64,000 nucleotides of DNA from Mytilus trossulus (Eukaryota; Mollusca; Bivalvia; Mytilida; Mytilidae). Of the stretch, positions 10,488-25,400 are shown piece by piece. Location: contig NC_086381.1 in assembly GCF_036588685.1 (NCBI RefSeq), positions 46,561,431 to 46,625,430 on the forward strand, read 5' to 3'. Each line of letters begins with the position of its first letter. Position 1 is the first letter of the stretch. Made by a program: the position numbers and the translations under genes. The notes under the pieces were generated by a model. It was not told the DNA's origin. It was given only the letters and a program-made list of their open reading frames with translations, and did no database searches.

Positions 10488-13400
10488 GTTACTTTAAAAC
10501 CCGATTTGCATATGTATTTGCCCCCACTCTTATGGGAATATTCCTCATAATTTTTTCAAGTACCTGTTCATTCATAATCTTTTGACCTGAGTTTGAACTA
10601 TGTATTTTTTTGTGTATTGCTATGTGTTTGTATATTCCACATTGGCTAGAGGTGAAGGGGGGATCCGAGATCTTATAAAACATGTTTAACCACGCCACAT
10701 TTGTGTGCCTGTCCAAAGTCAGTAGCCTCTGCCTCTGGACTTTGTTTTTTATTTGTGTGTTTATTTTTATTTTAAGTCATTTATATTTTTTGTGACCTCA
10801 GTTTTCAGAAAACTACAATGTAGTACACAATTTTATTAAGGTGTTAGCTGAGGACCACTTTCCGGTGGGGGAGTTTCTCGCTGCGTTGAAGACCCATTGG
10901 TTGCCTTCGGCTGTTGTCTGCTCATTGGTAGGGTTGTTATCTCTTTGAAATATTCCATTTTTTCATTCTCAATTTCATCATATTCTAAATACCAATACAA
11001 GTAAATATATATACTATATTTTTTCAATTCATTGTTATTATCTATAGTATACATGTTTTTACAGCCTGTTTCAATACCTCAGCTCTGAGTCTCATAACTC
11101 ATTACATCCTATATTTTGATTTTGCTGGGGGTCTCACACTTTGCATGCATGCTTTCAAGCATCGTGAAGACCACCAGAAGAAAATGAAAAGATAATTGAA
11201 CATTTTGTGCGAAAAGATTCATTGTCAAGTACTAGTGAACTTAGTCATTAAGATTAAAAATCTTTCATTCAAATCTGCTTAACATTACGATTTGCAGTTG
11301 TTTTTTTTTTACAATAATGCTGGGTCCAGACAAAGACCTTTATCTTGTTGGAGTTGACATTAACTTATATCAAACATACATGTACAATGTAAAAACTACT
11401 GACTGATTTCTATCGTTGTCTATTGAAATTAATGAAAAATCAAGAGAATTATGAACACAGGATTATCAACAAAATATTTGGATTCTATACTACCTTGAGG
11501 GTTCAAGTGGGAGTTTTCTGGAATTTTGTCATTTGACATGTTTGAGTGTTGGTAGTTAATATGCTGGCCATGATGCAATAAGTCAAATGAGCAAGTACAT
11601 CATTCTTAGCTTGACTCCTAGCAAATAAAAAACCCATTTACAGTGATAATTATGGATCGTTTTAGCTTTAAATTAGTGAAGAATACAGGCTTTTTCCCCT
11701 GGAGAAGAATCCCAATTTGAGAAAAAATGGCTTAAAATTATTCCCAAAAAGACAATTTTTTCCCCTAACAGTACAGTCTCAGTCATGTCAGTAGTAATTG
11801 TGCACGAATGCAAACTGAAAAACACTCATTTAAACCTTTTTCATGTCTAAAATGACTATATGTCAGTATGTGCACATTTGAGGGTCTATTCATGTATCAT
11901 CACTGACAAAATAGGGTCTTATTTTAAAGCAGGGTTTAACTCTTGAAAATGGGTCTGTGAATTGAAGTTTCAGTCAAATTCATGATTTATTTTAAATTTC
12001 CCAATTTGATGCAAATGACGCATATTTTCCCAATAAAAAAGGGTAGAGGTAGTTTTGAAAAAAGGCACCAATATCAATGCTGAATGGGCCTCACATGGTC
12101 AGTTTCATTGTCTAGTATAATTTGACATGTTGACGGATATAGTGAGACCAATATTACCTATAAATACATGATATTTATACCCACCAGTCCCTGTAACTTG
12201 TAGCAATTTGAGTTTTTGTTTGGTTGGTGTTGAAGGCCTCACTGTGACTGAAAGAAAGAAAAGCAATATGTGTGATTTTTTGCTCTTCGTGGATAGTTCA
12301 TATTCTTTGTTTTTCTATAAACATGATTAATAACATGCCACATAATAGCACATATCATTTTGACTTGTACATGTAGATCTGACCTATATACATATATACA
12401 TGATATATAGCTAGAGAAGGCGGTGTATATTTCACAGCAATATTAAATTTTTGTCATGTCAGTTGGTTCAAATTGCATTTTTTCAGTTCATTTTTAAGTA
12501 TTTTGAATTCAAGTACAATTTTTTCTTAGGGCAAACAAAAAGTATGTGTGTTTACTGTACCACTAGCTACTAAACCTTATTAAATATTTCCATCCCCTAC
12601 CATGCCTACCCTAAAGGTTTTTTTTCACCATTTTTGATTTTGCACTGTTAAGGTCACAATGTTAAGTTACTCACATAGACTCAATGTAAAATAAAACATT
12701 GAAAATTAAAAAAAATCCCTACCTTCTTTACCTATTTTTTTTAGCAGGAAGCCAGAACAGAAATTTCAAGGCTTTTTATTATTTGCTGTACATATAGTAT
12801 GGGGTTTGTTCAAAGGATGAAGGCTAGGTTTTGCAGTGACCTATATAGTTTGATTACTTCTACGTCATTCAGTCTTAGTAGAAAGTTGTCATTGTCATTC
12901 CACATCTTCTTATTTTCATATTGTTTTTTTACACAATCATGACAATCATTTTCATTTTTCAGAGGCAAGGTAGAGAAGATGTTTCACCATGCATACGATG
13001 GCTACATAAAATATGCTTATCCCTATGATGAACTTCGACCTTTGACTTGTGATGGTCATGACACATGGGGAAGGTATGTCTATTTTTTTAAAGATTAAAA
13101 ATGATTCAAAAATATCTATGAGAGGTGAAAAATTCAATGAATACAAATCCAATTGCAAACACACAAAGAAGTACTAAAAATAAGCTTTCTGAAGTAGATA
13201 TACATTTAACTAGCTCAACTATGGCTGCATTTCGTTTGATAATTGTAAGCGGGAAAAAATGTTTATACTGCAAAAATCTCTTATGATATATATATGCTTG
13301 TATGTTTGTGAATAACCAATGTGTATTGTCTTGGTATCAATCCTGTAATTTTGGATTTCAAACCAATAAAAATTACTTACTTACTTACTTACTTATAATC

Positions 13401-16400
13401 CACTTGAATATAGATCCAACTATTTAACATGTAGATTATTCAGAACCTTGGTTAAGTTGTCCCTTGAAGGATAGAATCGAAACATCACTCCTGTCACCTG
13501 TTCCTCACTTAAAAACCTTTCCCCTTAAATTTAAGCTTGAACATTGCATGTACTTTGAACTGCTTTCAAATATATAATTAATCACACTATTTTTCCTCAA
13601 GTCTCAGGGCACTCTTGATTAATTTCTAATGCTTCTGTTTCAATTTCAGTTATTCCTTGACACTGATAGATGCTTTAGATACTCTAGCCATCATGGGAAA
13701 CTACTCTGAATTTCAACGTGTTGCCAAGCTAGTATCTAACATGATCAACTTTGATATAGACATCAATGCTTCTGTATTTGAAACTAATATCAGAAGTAAG
13801 AATACACTTATTGTCAATTGTTATTATATAAAAAAAACCATGTGGTATGATTTCCAATGAGACCACAGAAATTAACAACTATAGGTCACCGTACAGCCTT
13901 CAACAATGAGCAATTATACTTACCAGTAATCCGTGTTTACTCCAAAAGTGGGTGAAATTGTTTGAAAAGCAAAACATATTAAAAGTGCATTCATTTATTT
14001 TTTGTACCTGCAAACACGCTGTGGCAAAGATCATCAAATGTGAAAAGTAAAATGTTCTGTCTTTAACTTTTGAGTAGCTTTTGTAGTGATGCCTAGGTCA
14101 AAAATGCAATGCATATATGCAATATTGATAATGCATTCATTTATTTTTTGTACCTGCAAACACGCTGTGGCAAAGATCATCAAATGTGAAAAGTCAAATG
14201 TTCTGACTTTAACTTTTGAATAGCTTTTGTAGTGTTGCCTAGGTCAAAAATGCAATGCATATTATTAAAAAACAAATTGTCATATTTTAGTTTTAGGTGG
14301 ATTACTGTCTGCTCATTTATTGTACAAGAAAACAGGAATGGAGTTAGAACCAGGATGGCCATGTTCAGGACCTTTGTTGAGGTTAGCTGAAGATGTAGCA
14401 AGGAGAATTCTTCCTGGTAAAAAGAAAATACTATTTTTTATTGAGGGATGAGTGGGAAAATAACATCCTTATTTTATACCTTATTGAATATTAAACATGT
14501 AGCCTCCACAAGCTTGTTAAACAAATTTAAAACACACCCTGTTTAAACTTTTAATATATTATATTCTTGAAATATTTTCTTTCCTACCACAGATGTCACA
14601 GAATGTAAAACATAGGGATTTTTATGCCTGCAATTGGTGGAGATGGTGATGATGTAAACAATTTGTATACATTTTTATATATCAAAGTAGATCTTGAGTA
14701 ATTTATTGATTTTCTTATACAAGATTCAGTGACTGCTTGAAAAAAAAATAGTATTTACGTTTTGTCTAATTGAAGTTTTTCAGCCTGTGTATGCATCAAT
14801 TTGTTTGGCCATAAAATATCAAGTTGAATGGTTTTATTTCTGGTATTTTGAAGATGTGGAAGAACATACTCTTCATTACAATATAATCAAAATTAAATCT
14901 CTGCGCTTGCTTATCTTTTTATGCTTGGTCGTTGCAAGATATGATTTTAATTTGAATGTCTTCATTAGGACGGGAACTTTATAAAAGATATAAATGCCAA
15001 ATTAGGGTATGAGTTGAGGATTTGAAGGCTATCTGAAGTTGGATATGTGATAGCTTCAATTAGAGCATAGTGTGTATGGACACAAATTCTTGTCTTTGTG
15101 TACTACCACAGGAAAAATGTCAAGTTTTTGTATAAACACATGTATGATAAAAGAAAAGCAATTAAAATTGTATCAAATTTCTTACTTCTTAATTTAACCT
15201 TTCATAATTGGTTTTTAAAGGTACCAGGCTTATAATTTGATACACCAGACCTGCGTTTCGTCTACGTAAGACTCATCAGTGATGCTGGGATTAAAATAGT
15301 TAGAAAGCCAAACAAGTATAAAGTTGAAAAGCGTGAAAATTCCAGAAAGTTGTGCTACAGTAATTTATGTCATAACACTTGTAAATAGCCAAATTTCATG
15401 CTTTATTTTATACTCTTTATAATTTTAGCTTTTGATACACAGACTGGCATGCCCTATGGAACAGTTAACCTAAGACATGGTGTACCTAAAGGGGAGACAA
15501 CTGTTACATGTACTGCTGGTGTGGGAACATTTCTAATTGAATTTGGAACACTTAGTCGTCTCACTGGAGATCCTGTTTTTGAAAAAGTTGCCATGAGAGC
15601 ACTCAGAGCTCTTTGGAATGTTCGCTCTCCAATTGGAATGGTAATATTTAGTATAAAACTATGGAACAATTACATGTATATTGGTACCCCATTAACAGGC
15701 GTATAAATGTCTTTCTCCATACAAGTGTTTGTAATAATTTCATTTTCATACATTCATCAAAAGAAATGCAATAAGACCCAAATTGAATTCAGAAAATGGG
15801 CCTGAAAAAGAATTTGTAAGCATTCAGTACAATTTAATTCTTTTTATTACATTATCTTCAATTTCTTATAAGTTATAATTTTTGTGTCATGACTTTTGAT
15901 TTAAAATTATACTCCTGAATGAATGAAATTATTCTTAAAGTGTAGAAAAAGTGAAAGAGAGTAGAACACAGCTGGAAAAAAATTCAGTAGAAATTTGGAA
16001 AAAAGGAATTTTTTCATGAATCATTGTGAAATTATGTTATGAGAAATGATAAAGTTTTAGTTAACAATATTCTTTTCTAGTGTTATTAATGATATCAAAG
16101 TTTTAAAATGGTGATATAACATGTATAATAAGAAAACAGACATTTTAGTAAATAATAATTGTCAATTGTTAATTTTTGCAGTTATTACTAATTTATCATT
16201 AAATTATTGAAACTCACACATTTCTGATCTGTTTTACAACTTAATATTTGACATTGACATTTTCAGTTAATGTACATGTGGGGAATACGTGAATTAAGTA
16301 AGAAAACGTTGCATGTTCTAATATGTGTAATCGATCTATAAAAGCCCAAGTATACAAGTGACACGCCATAAAGTCTATACGTTACAATATAAGAAGTAAG

Positions 16401-19400
16401 TGACAATCCTGCATTGTGTTTGCACCATAATTACAACAGTACATTTATTGTATGCATGAGAATGATTTATATGTTGCTAAATAATATTTACAGGTGGGAA
16501 ACCATGTTGATGTAAAGACAGGAAAATGGACTGCTCTTGATTTTGGTATTGGTGGCGGAATAGATTCATACTTTGAATATTTGGTCAAAGGAGGCATCAT
16601 GTTTAACATTCCTGAACTCTTAGATAATTTTCATGGTGTGTGTAAAATTTAATTTACTTAAATACTTTGAAACAAAGGTTAGAAAATGAATGGTATTATA
16701 GTTTTGGATCAACAGATTTAATTTTAAGATTTGCACAAGATTTCATTATTAACCAAACAAAAATACATGTCTGTTTCAAGCATCATGACCAATCCAATAT
16801 TAAATTACAAAAATGAATTGATCTCGGAATCTAGTGCTGAAATAACAAAAAAACATGTACAGTACTACCTGTGACTTTATCTTATTAATGGTGGCCATAA
16901 AAATTATGTTGACCATGGTGGCCCTATATGTCCATCATCATACCCCGGTTGCTTTTCTAATACACAAGGTATTAATCAAAAACTAGTCAAGGATAAAGGG
17001 AAATCTTGAATGCATTCAAGTGTTAAAATTATATAACTTACAGGTCACATGTCTCAGGTAAAATATACATGTATGTGTTTGTCAAATTTAATAACTGTGA
17101 TAATGACCAGAATTTTCAAATATCATGAATATAAAATGAAATAATAAAACTAGTTGAACACACAGCTTAATTAAAAAATAAAAGTCTCATGACTATTAGT
17201 TTTGATATTTATTATTATACCCTTTAAATAATTTTTTAAGTCTTTTTTATAATAATTCTATTTTTTGGTAAGTCATTTTTGTAAGTCATGTAAGTGAAGA
17301 ATAAATGAATATCATTTACAATGCATGCCTTTTTTTTTTTTATAGACAAAGTGTTTCTCAAATTATTTTTCTAAAATCAAAATGTTTTATTATTGTAGAT
17401 AAACTGATCTGCATTCAACATGGTTTAAAAAATGATTAAGATTGTCTTTAGGACTTAAGCTAAATAAAATTTAGGCAATTCATTATTTCTTTATTAATTA
17501 GAATATTTATAAGTATTTGAAATATTCATTACAGCAAAATTTGATAATATTGTTATTGTCATATGATATTTTAAACATGATCCATGTTTTAGAGGTTAAG
17601 CATTTCTTTTACTTTTTGTTCTTGGGTAAGAGACATTATAATGAGAAGGTAAATAATTTTACACACTCTATCCTTCTAGGAATTTATTTTCTATTACTAA
17701 ATTATGACCAAAATTTCTCTACCTATTGACACAATCAAGTTTACAGTTTTTATCATAAACTTTTATTTTTAGATTTTGATTTAAATTCAGTTTTTATTAA
17801 GGACTTTAAGAGTCTGAATTCATTCAAGTCCCTGCAATTATTAACTTTATCTGAAAGGCCTAGGTTAATTGACATATTCTTTGTAAATCATAGTATAAAA
17901 TGTATACCAAGAATATGTATCATGTCAGTCCAGCACTATTGACTGTATAATACACTGGGAAAAAAATGATTTAAATAATAGACCATAAAAGTGTCACCAT
18001 CTTTAGAAGTGCACTTCATTTTTTCTGGAGACAAATTTTGAAAAAAATTCACCAAACTGAAGAAAACGTATTTAATAAGTTTCAAGACAATTTCTTTAAA
18101 TAATTTCTTTTCATAAGATTCACTTTATTCAGATATATATATAAGGACATTAGATGTTATCAAAATTTATTGTAAAAGGATAGATATTGATCATCTTATT
18201 TTTTTATTTAAAATATACTTGCATGATTATTAGTTTTTATTAATAGTAATAACTCATTTAATAATGTTAAGAAACGATTGAATACAATGTACAACATGTA
18301 CATTTATATAAACCTTTTACTTAAAAAACAATTATTAAAAGTCTGTTTATTTCAAATTCTAGTCAATAACTTTATCTTTGACTTTTTGCCATTTTTACTC
18401 AAGATTCTGACTATAAATAGAAATTATTAAAGAATAAGAAACAAAACAGTATGAAATAAAAATAACAATTAAAAAAAAAAAAAAAAATTAAATAAAATTA
18501 AAGACAAAAAATTATAAAATTTAACAGACTTAGTGAAACAATTTTTTATTCTACATTTTCCAAAAAAGGTGAAATGTCAATTTTAAAAGAAACCCAAATT
18601 ACCTGTACAGGTAAATTTTAATAAAACATACCAGCTGAAAACTTCAGGCTGATTTTAACAGGTAACATAATTAGATAAAAAATCAACCTATGATTTATGA
18701 CCCCTAATAAATGGCCAACATCTCAAAATTGAATACCCCAATAAATGTCCACCATTGGATGTTGACCATTCAAGAGGGTGGACATTACTAAGAGGATGTC
18801 ACAGGCTGTACTGCAGTACTACCTGTGACTTTATCTTATTAATGGTGGCCATAAAAATTATGTTGACCATGGTGGCCCTATATGTCCATCATCATACCCC
18901 GGTTGCTTTTCTAATACACAAGGTATTAATCAAAAACTAGTCAAGGATAAAGGGAAATCTTGAATGCATTCAAGTGTTAAAATTATATAACTTACAGGTC
19001 ACATGTCTCAGGTAAAATATACATGTATGTGTTTGTCAAATTTAATAACTGTGATAATGACCAGAATTTTCAAATATCATGAATATAAAATGAAATAATA
19101 AAACTAGTTGAACACACAGCTTAATTAAAAAATAAAAGTCTCATGACTATTAGTTTTGATATTTATTATTATACCCTTTAAATAATTTTTTAAGTCTTTT
19201 TTATAATAATTCTATTTTTTGGTAAGTCATTTTTGTAAGTCATGTAAGTGAAGAATAAATGAATATCATTTACAATGCATGCCTTTTTTTTTTTTATAGA
19301 CAAAGTGTTTCTCAAATTATTTTTCTAAAATCAAAATGTTTTATTATTGTAGATAAACTGATCTGCATTCAACATGGTTTAAAAAATGATTAAGATTGTC

Positions 19401-22400
19401 TTTAGGACTTAAGCTAAATAAAATTTAGGCAATTCATTATTTCTTTATTAATTAGAATATTTATAAGTATTTGAAATATTCATTACAGCAAAATTTGATA
19501 ATATTGTTATTGTCATATGATATTTTAAACATGATCCATGTTTTAGAGGTTAAGCATTTCTTTTACTTTTTGTTCTTGGGTAAGAGACATTATAATGAGA
19601 AGGTAAATAATTTTACACACTCTATCCTTCTAGGAATTTATTTTCTATTACTAAATTATGACCAAAATTTCTCTACCTATTGACACAATCAAGTTTACAG
19701 TTTTTATCATAAACTTTTATTTTTAGATTTTGATTTAAATTCAGTTTTTATTAAGGACTTTAAGAGTCTGAATTCATTCAAGTCCCTGCAATTATTAACT
19801 TTATCTGAAAGGCCTAGGTTAATTGACATATTCTTTGTAAATCATAGTATAAAATGTATACCAAGAATATGTATCATGTCAGTCCAGCACTATTGACTGT
19901 ATAATACACTGGGAAAAAAATGATTTAAATAATAGACCATAAAAGTGTCACCATCTTTAGAAGTGCACTTCATTTTTTCTGGAGACAAATTTTGAAAAAA
20001 ATTCACCAAACTGAAGAAAACGTATTTAATAAGTTTCAAGACAATTTCTTTAAATAATTTCTTTTCATAAGATTCACTTTATTCAGATATATATATAAGG
20101 ACATTAGATGTTATCAAAATTTATTGTAAAAGGATAGATATTGATCATCTTATTTTTTTATTTAAAATATACTTGCATGATTATTAGTTTTTATTAATAG
20201 TAATAACTCATTTAATAATGTTAAGAAACGATTGAATACAATGTACAACATGTACATTTATATAAACCTTTTACTTAAAAAACAATTATTAAAAGTCTGT
20301 TTATTTCAAATTCTAGTCAATAACTTTATCTTTGACTTTTTGCCATTTTTACTCAAGATTCTGACTATAAATAGAAATTATTAAAGAATAAGAAACAAAA
20401 CAGTATGAAATAAAAATAACAATTAAAAAAAAAAAAAAAAATTAAATAAAATAAAAGACAAAAAATTATAAAATTTAACAGACTTAGTGAAACAATTTTT
20501 TATTCTACATTTTCCAAAAAAGGTGAAATGTCAATTTTAAAAGAAACCCAAATTACCTGTACAGGTAAATTTTAATAAAACATACCAGCTGAAAACTTCA
20601 GGCTGATTTTAACAGGTAACATAATTAGATAAAAAATCAACCTATGATTTATGACCCCCAATAAATGGCCAACATCTCAAAATTGAATACCCCAATAAAT
20701 GTCCACCATTGGATGTTGACCATTCAAGAGGGTGGACATTACTAAGAGGATGTCACAGGCTGTACTGTACTTTGAATGAATTATATGTTATGCTCAGCCG
20801 AATTTAATTTGTGCTAGTTTACAAAGTAACAATCCATCAGGCATCAGAAAACATGTCACCCTACATAGACACACTGAGTATTCTGACTCAGAGTGACCAT
20901 TTTACTTTTACTCCTTAATGTCAGGTAGAGAAGCAGCATGCAATTATACAAAATTTAAAAACTTTAGTTTGATATGGGGATCAAATTGGCAGCACTCGCA
21001 CCCGCAAAGTGGAGAGGGATTAATATAAGTTGCAAAACTTGTTTCACAATCCACTCTAAATAAATATGTTTAAACTAAACTAAAATGTTCATATTCTATC
21101 ACTAGAGGCCTGTATACTTATCGAATATAATATATTAAAGAAAAGACATATCATACAAATTTGTTTTATAAATTAACTCAAATTATATATTTATTTTTCA
21201 GAATACCATGCAGCTGTAAAGAAATACATAAAGAGAGATGACTGGTATATGTGGGCAAACATGAATAAAGGGGGAATAACTCTACCTATGTTTACATCTC
21301 TAGATGCATATTGGCCTGGAATACTGGTAAAAATTATAAAAAAATTTTACACATGCTATTTGTATTTTCAGTAGACATTAGTAATTTAAAAAAAATTGTG
21401 GTATGATTGCCAATGAGACAACTCCACAAGAGATCAAATTACACAGAAATTAACAGCTATAGGTCACTGTATGACCTTTAACATTGAGCAAAGCCCATAC
21501 CGCATGCAATTCATTAAATACAATATTGGAACTGATTATTCTATGGATAGTAATGAAAAGAGCACAAACTCCCAAGATTGCAAGGTTAGATAATGAGAGA
21601 GTGATGATACTTCTACAGCTTGCACAGAGATTTTTCCCAACAGGGTAGCTTATGTATTTAGTTTTATGCATACACTTTTTTTTAAAATTATGAAATATGA
21701 TAATTTGAGGTTTCATTAATTTGTATATATTACAAATTTTTAACTTTTTTTATTTACTTACATGACATATTTGAATCAATTAATAATTAAATTGAATCCA
21801 TGTTTCATTTTAATATGTTATTTTGATTGACTAATCGCAATCTCAAGTCATTCTGAAATTAACCTTCATTGATATGAGCTTCTACAATAGATTAAAGAAG
21901 AACATCGTAAAACTCATGGTTTCATGATTCTAGCAAAAAAATGTTATTATAAGTATTGAATACTTCTTTAAGTAATCTTATTGGGTTGTAAAAGTGTTGA
22001 TTGTACACACATTTTCAGAATTTAGCGCTTCTACGCTTCATACAAAATGTACTTCATTCCTTGCTTTTACACACTAATAAATTTACAAAAAGATGCATTA
22101 AATTATTAGATAGGGGAAAGTTTATACATATATTGAAAATGGAAAACCTGAAGTGATGTGCTGCTTACTCATTACTGTTAATTCATGATTTAATAAGATT
22201 ATTAAAAATTGTTAATATTTGATAATTAACTTCCAATACCATATCTCTTATCAATTGATGTGAAATATTGATGGCAAAATATATGAGTGAAAATGTGAAG
22301 TTAATATTAGGATGTTCATATGGTTACAGTTTAAGAATTAACAAGCTCTTTACATTAATTTCTGAATTCTATAATGGTTCCTGTTTGAATAGTCATATAA

Positions 22401-25400
22401 ATGTGTATTAAGAAAATCATATTTTTATTTCAGAGTATGCTTGGTGATAATGATCAAGCAATGAAGACATTACATAATTTCCATCAGGTTTGGAAACAGT
22501 ATGGATTTACTCCAGAATATTATAATATTCCTAAAAATGAGGCTCACAAAGGGAGAGAAGGATACCCTCTTAGACCAGGTAATGTGACAATTGGATCCCT
22601 CTAAAATCTATTTCTAAAATGAATAGGACTTTGTTTTTTCCCAATTTGTTTTTAAGAGGCCTGATATATCATGCTCTTTATATGTTGTGTATTCGTTTAT
22701 ATATGCAACATATCTTGGAAATATATGTTGTTTAGATAAAATCAACAGCTAAACTGAAGAGATCTATAGAATATCTCATGGATACAAAGAAATCATGAAA
22801 TATTGACAAGAAAAATAGTGAAAGAGTGAGTAATTATAATCAAGAAGGAATTTAAAAAATAGTGTAATTTTACGAGAACATATAGCCCAGGTAGTCGTGT
22901 GGTCTAGCGGGACGCCTGCAGTGCAGGCGATTTGGTGTCACGATATCACAGTAGCATGGGTTCGAATCCCGGCGAGGGAAGAACCAAAAATTTGCGAAAG
23001 CAAATTTACAGATCTAACATTGTTGGGTTGATGTTTAGACGAGTTGTATATCATGTATAATATATATATATATTCCAATTGATCAACAAATGTGTACTGG
23101 GATTCACAAGGGCAAAATTAGAATTTTCAGAATATAATAATTTCAGAAATTATTGAATGTATTAATTATTGTAATTTTTGAAGGATTGACAAAAAACTGA
23201 AACGAGTTTTTGCAATGTCTGGAAAATCTGCATACAGACATATGCATCAGATATTAGAAAGTGAGTTCTTATTATTGGGATAGTCACCCAGTTGCATTAT
23301 TAACATTTATGAAATCTTCAATTTACGATATGCTTTAATGATGCAGAAGAGAAAAAACTAGAATTTATGAATATGATACAGTTTTGATCAAAGGTATTAA
23401 GGTTAAAATCATAAGTTAGTAAAACCTGAATTGACAGCATTGTTACTTGATTAAATGAATTATTTCAGAGTTGATAGAAAGTGTGATGTACCTGTATAGA
23501 GCAACAAAGGATCCTTTTCTACTGGATATAGGTGTAGATATTATAGAGGCTATAGAACAATCTACTAAAACTAAGTGTGGATATGCTACAGTAAGTATAG
23601 ACATTATAGAGGCTATAGAACAATCTACTAAAACTAAGTGTGGATATGCTACAGTAAGTATAGACATTATAGAGGCTATAGAACAATCTACTAAAACTAA
23701 GTGTGGATATGCTACAGTAAGTATAGACATTATAGAGGCTATAGAACAATCTACTAAAACTAAGTGTGGATATGCTACAGTAAGTATAGACATTATAGAG
23801 GCTATAGAACAATCTACTAAAACTAAGTGTGGATATGCTACAGTAAGTATAGATAAATGATAGTTTGGGGAACCAGTCAGAACAGTCATCAGCATTTTAA
23901 AATTTGTCATATCAAAATCCAATGCATTCTGGGTATATTGTCAAAAGCGTACACCAAAAAGATGTTATTGTTAGACAACAACTTGAACAAAGGATATACA
24001 ACTAATGACGAAATGTTATTTTTATTTTCCTGTACAAACCAAGAAATTACTGGCAAATTTTAGCATTGATTTAAATAGACTTAAAAAAAGAAACATAAGA
24101 ATGTATATGTATGTGCGCTTCACTTCATTGATGTGTAAACACGTTGACCTAAGTACATTTTGTATGAAGCATAGAAGCTCTTTATTCTAAAAATGTGCTT
24201 ACAGTCAACGTTTTTACAACCCTTTGAAATCATTTAAAGAAGCATTCAATACTTATAATTACATTTTTTTCACAATGATCATGAAAAAAAATCAATTTTT
24301 ATCATCTATTTATTTGAATAACCTTGTGATAGCATGTGTCATCATGAATTTTTAAAGTGCATTGGGATATGAAGGTGAATTTAGTATGAGGCACGAGCAT
24401 TATTCAAGTTGTACTTTGGTAATTTGATATTTGTGAACAAAATTCATAGCACAGATTTTTTTAAATTTTAGGTTAAAGATGTCAATAACCACCTTCTTGA
24501 AAACAGGATGGAAAGTTTTTTTCTGGCGGAGACAACCAAATATTTGTATCTTCTCTTTGACCCAGATAATTTCATTCACAATAACGGTAGCTCAGGAACC
24601 GTTATACAGACCCCCAACGGAGAGTGTGTAATTGATGCAGGAGGATATTTCTTCACCACAGAAGCTCATCCAATAGATTCTGCTGCTGTGTATTGTTGTA
24701 GTGCTGCTAAAAAAGAAGATGATGCAATACTTCAGGGAATGCATGATAATTTAGATCTTTTGTCCTTGTTGGATATCCTCGATTCAACAGAAACAATAAT
24801 AGGAGAAAAGTTAATTTTAAAGAAAAAGAAAGAAGAAAAAAGTCAAAAATTAAAAGGAGAAACAGGAATTATTGATGAGTTCGGGAAAATAGTTGAAAAA
24901 AATGAAAATTTAAATGAGAATAAGAATAAAGAAAATGTAATAATAAGAGATGAGAAAGATGAAAGTATTTATATGAAAAATGATAACAAGAAGAAAGAAA
25001 ATGGAGAGAAAAGAGATATAAAAGATGAAAATGTTCCAAAGAAGAATAATAATATGGATGTTAGAAAAGATAATTTTGACAATAAAAAAGAAAGTTTAGA
25101 CAGTGTAACATCGGATAATGTTAGTAGCAAAAATAGTTCAATTCAAGTGAACATTGATCTAAAAAGTCCAGAATTGACTAAAAGTGAAAAATTGCAATCA
25201 AAACATTCACAAAGTGAAAGTACTGATAATCAGTCTAAAAATAGTAACACTGCCATTAAAGAATTAGCAATATTACCAAAACAGGTGAAACAGACATCTC
25301 AGACAAATTTAAATTCATTAGTGCAACTTTTAAGTTTATTGTCAGGTAAAGAAATAACAGCAGATAAAAAAGATACTGAGTGGGTACCAGATGTGAATCA

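Noticed and set aside
17517..19683. Two identical 70-codon ORFs 1,954 bases apart
   Set aside because: They are a chance frame inside the intron 6 duplication, with no coding character.
22893..22985. A functional tRNA gene
   Set aside because: A and B boxes are present but there is no matched acceptor stem, and a SINE body follows; the head recurs elsewhere.
23537..23851. CRISPR-like array
   Set aside because: The units are contiguous with no unique spacers and lie in a eukaryotic gene; it is a simple tandem repeat.
23443..23922. Long minus-strand and alternate frames with internal 21-residue repeats
   Set aside because: They are the antisense and out-of-phase shadows of the 63-bp repeat at the EDEM2 exon 9 end; the period of 63 keeps every frame open.
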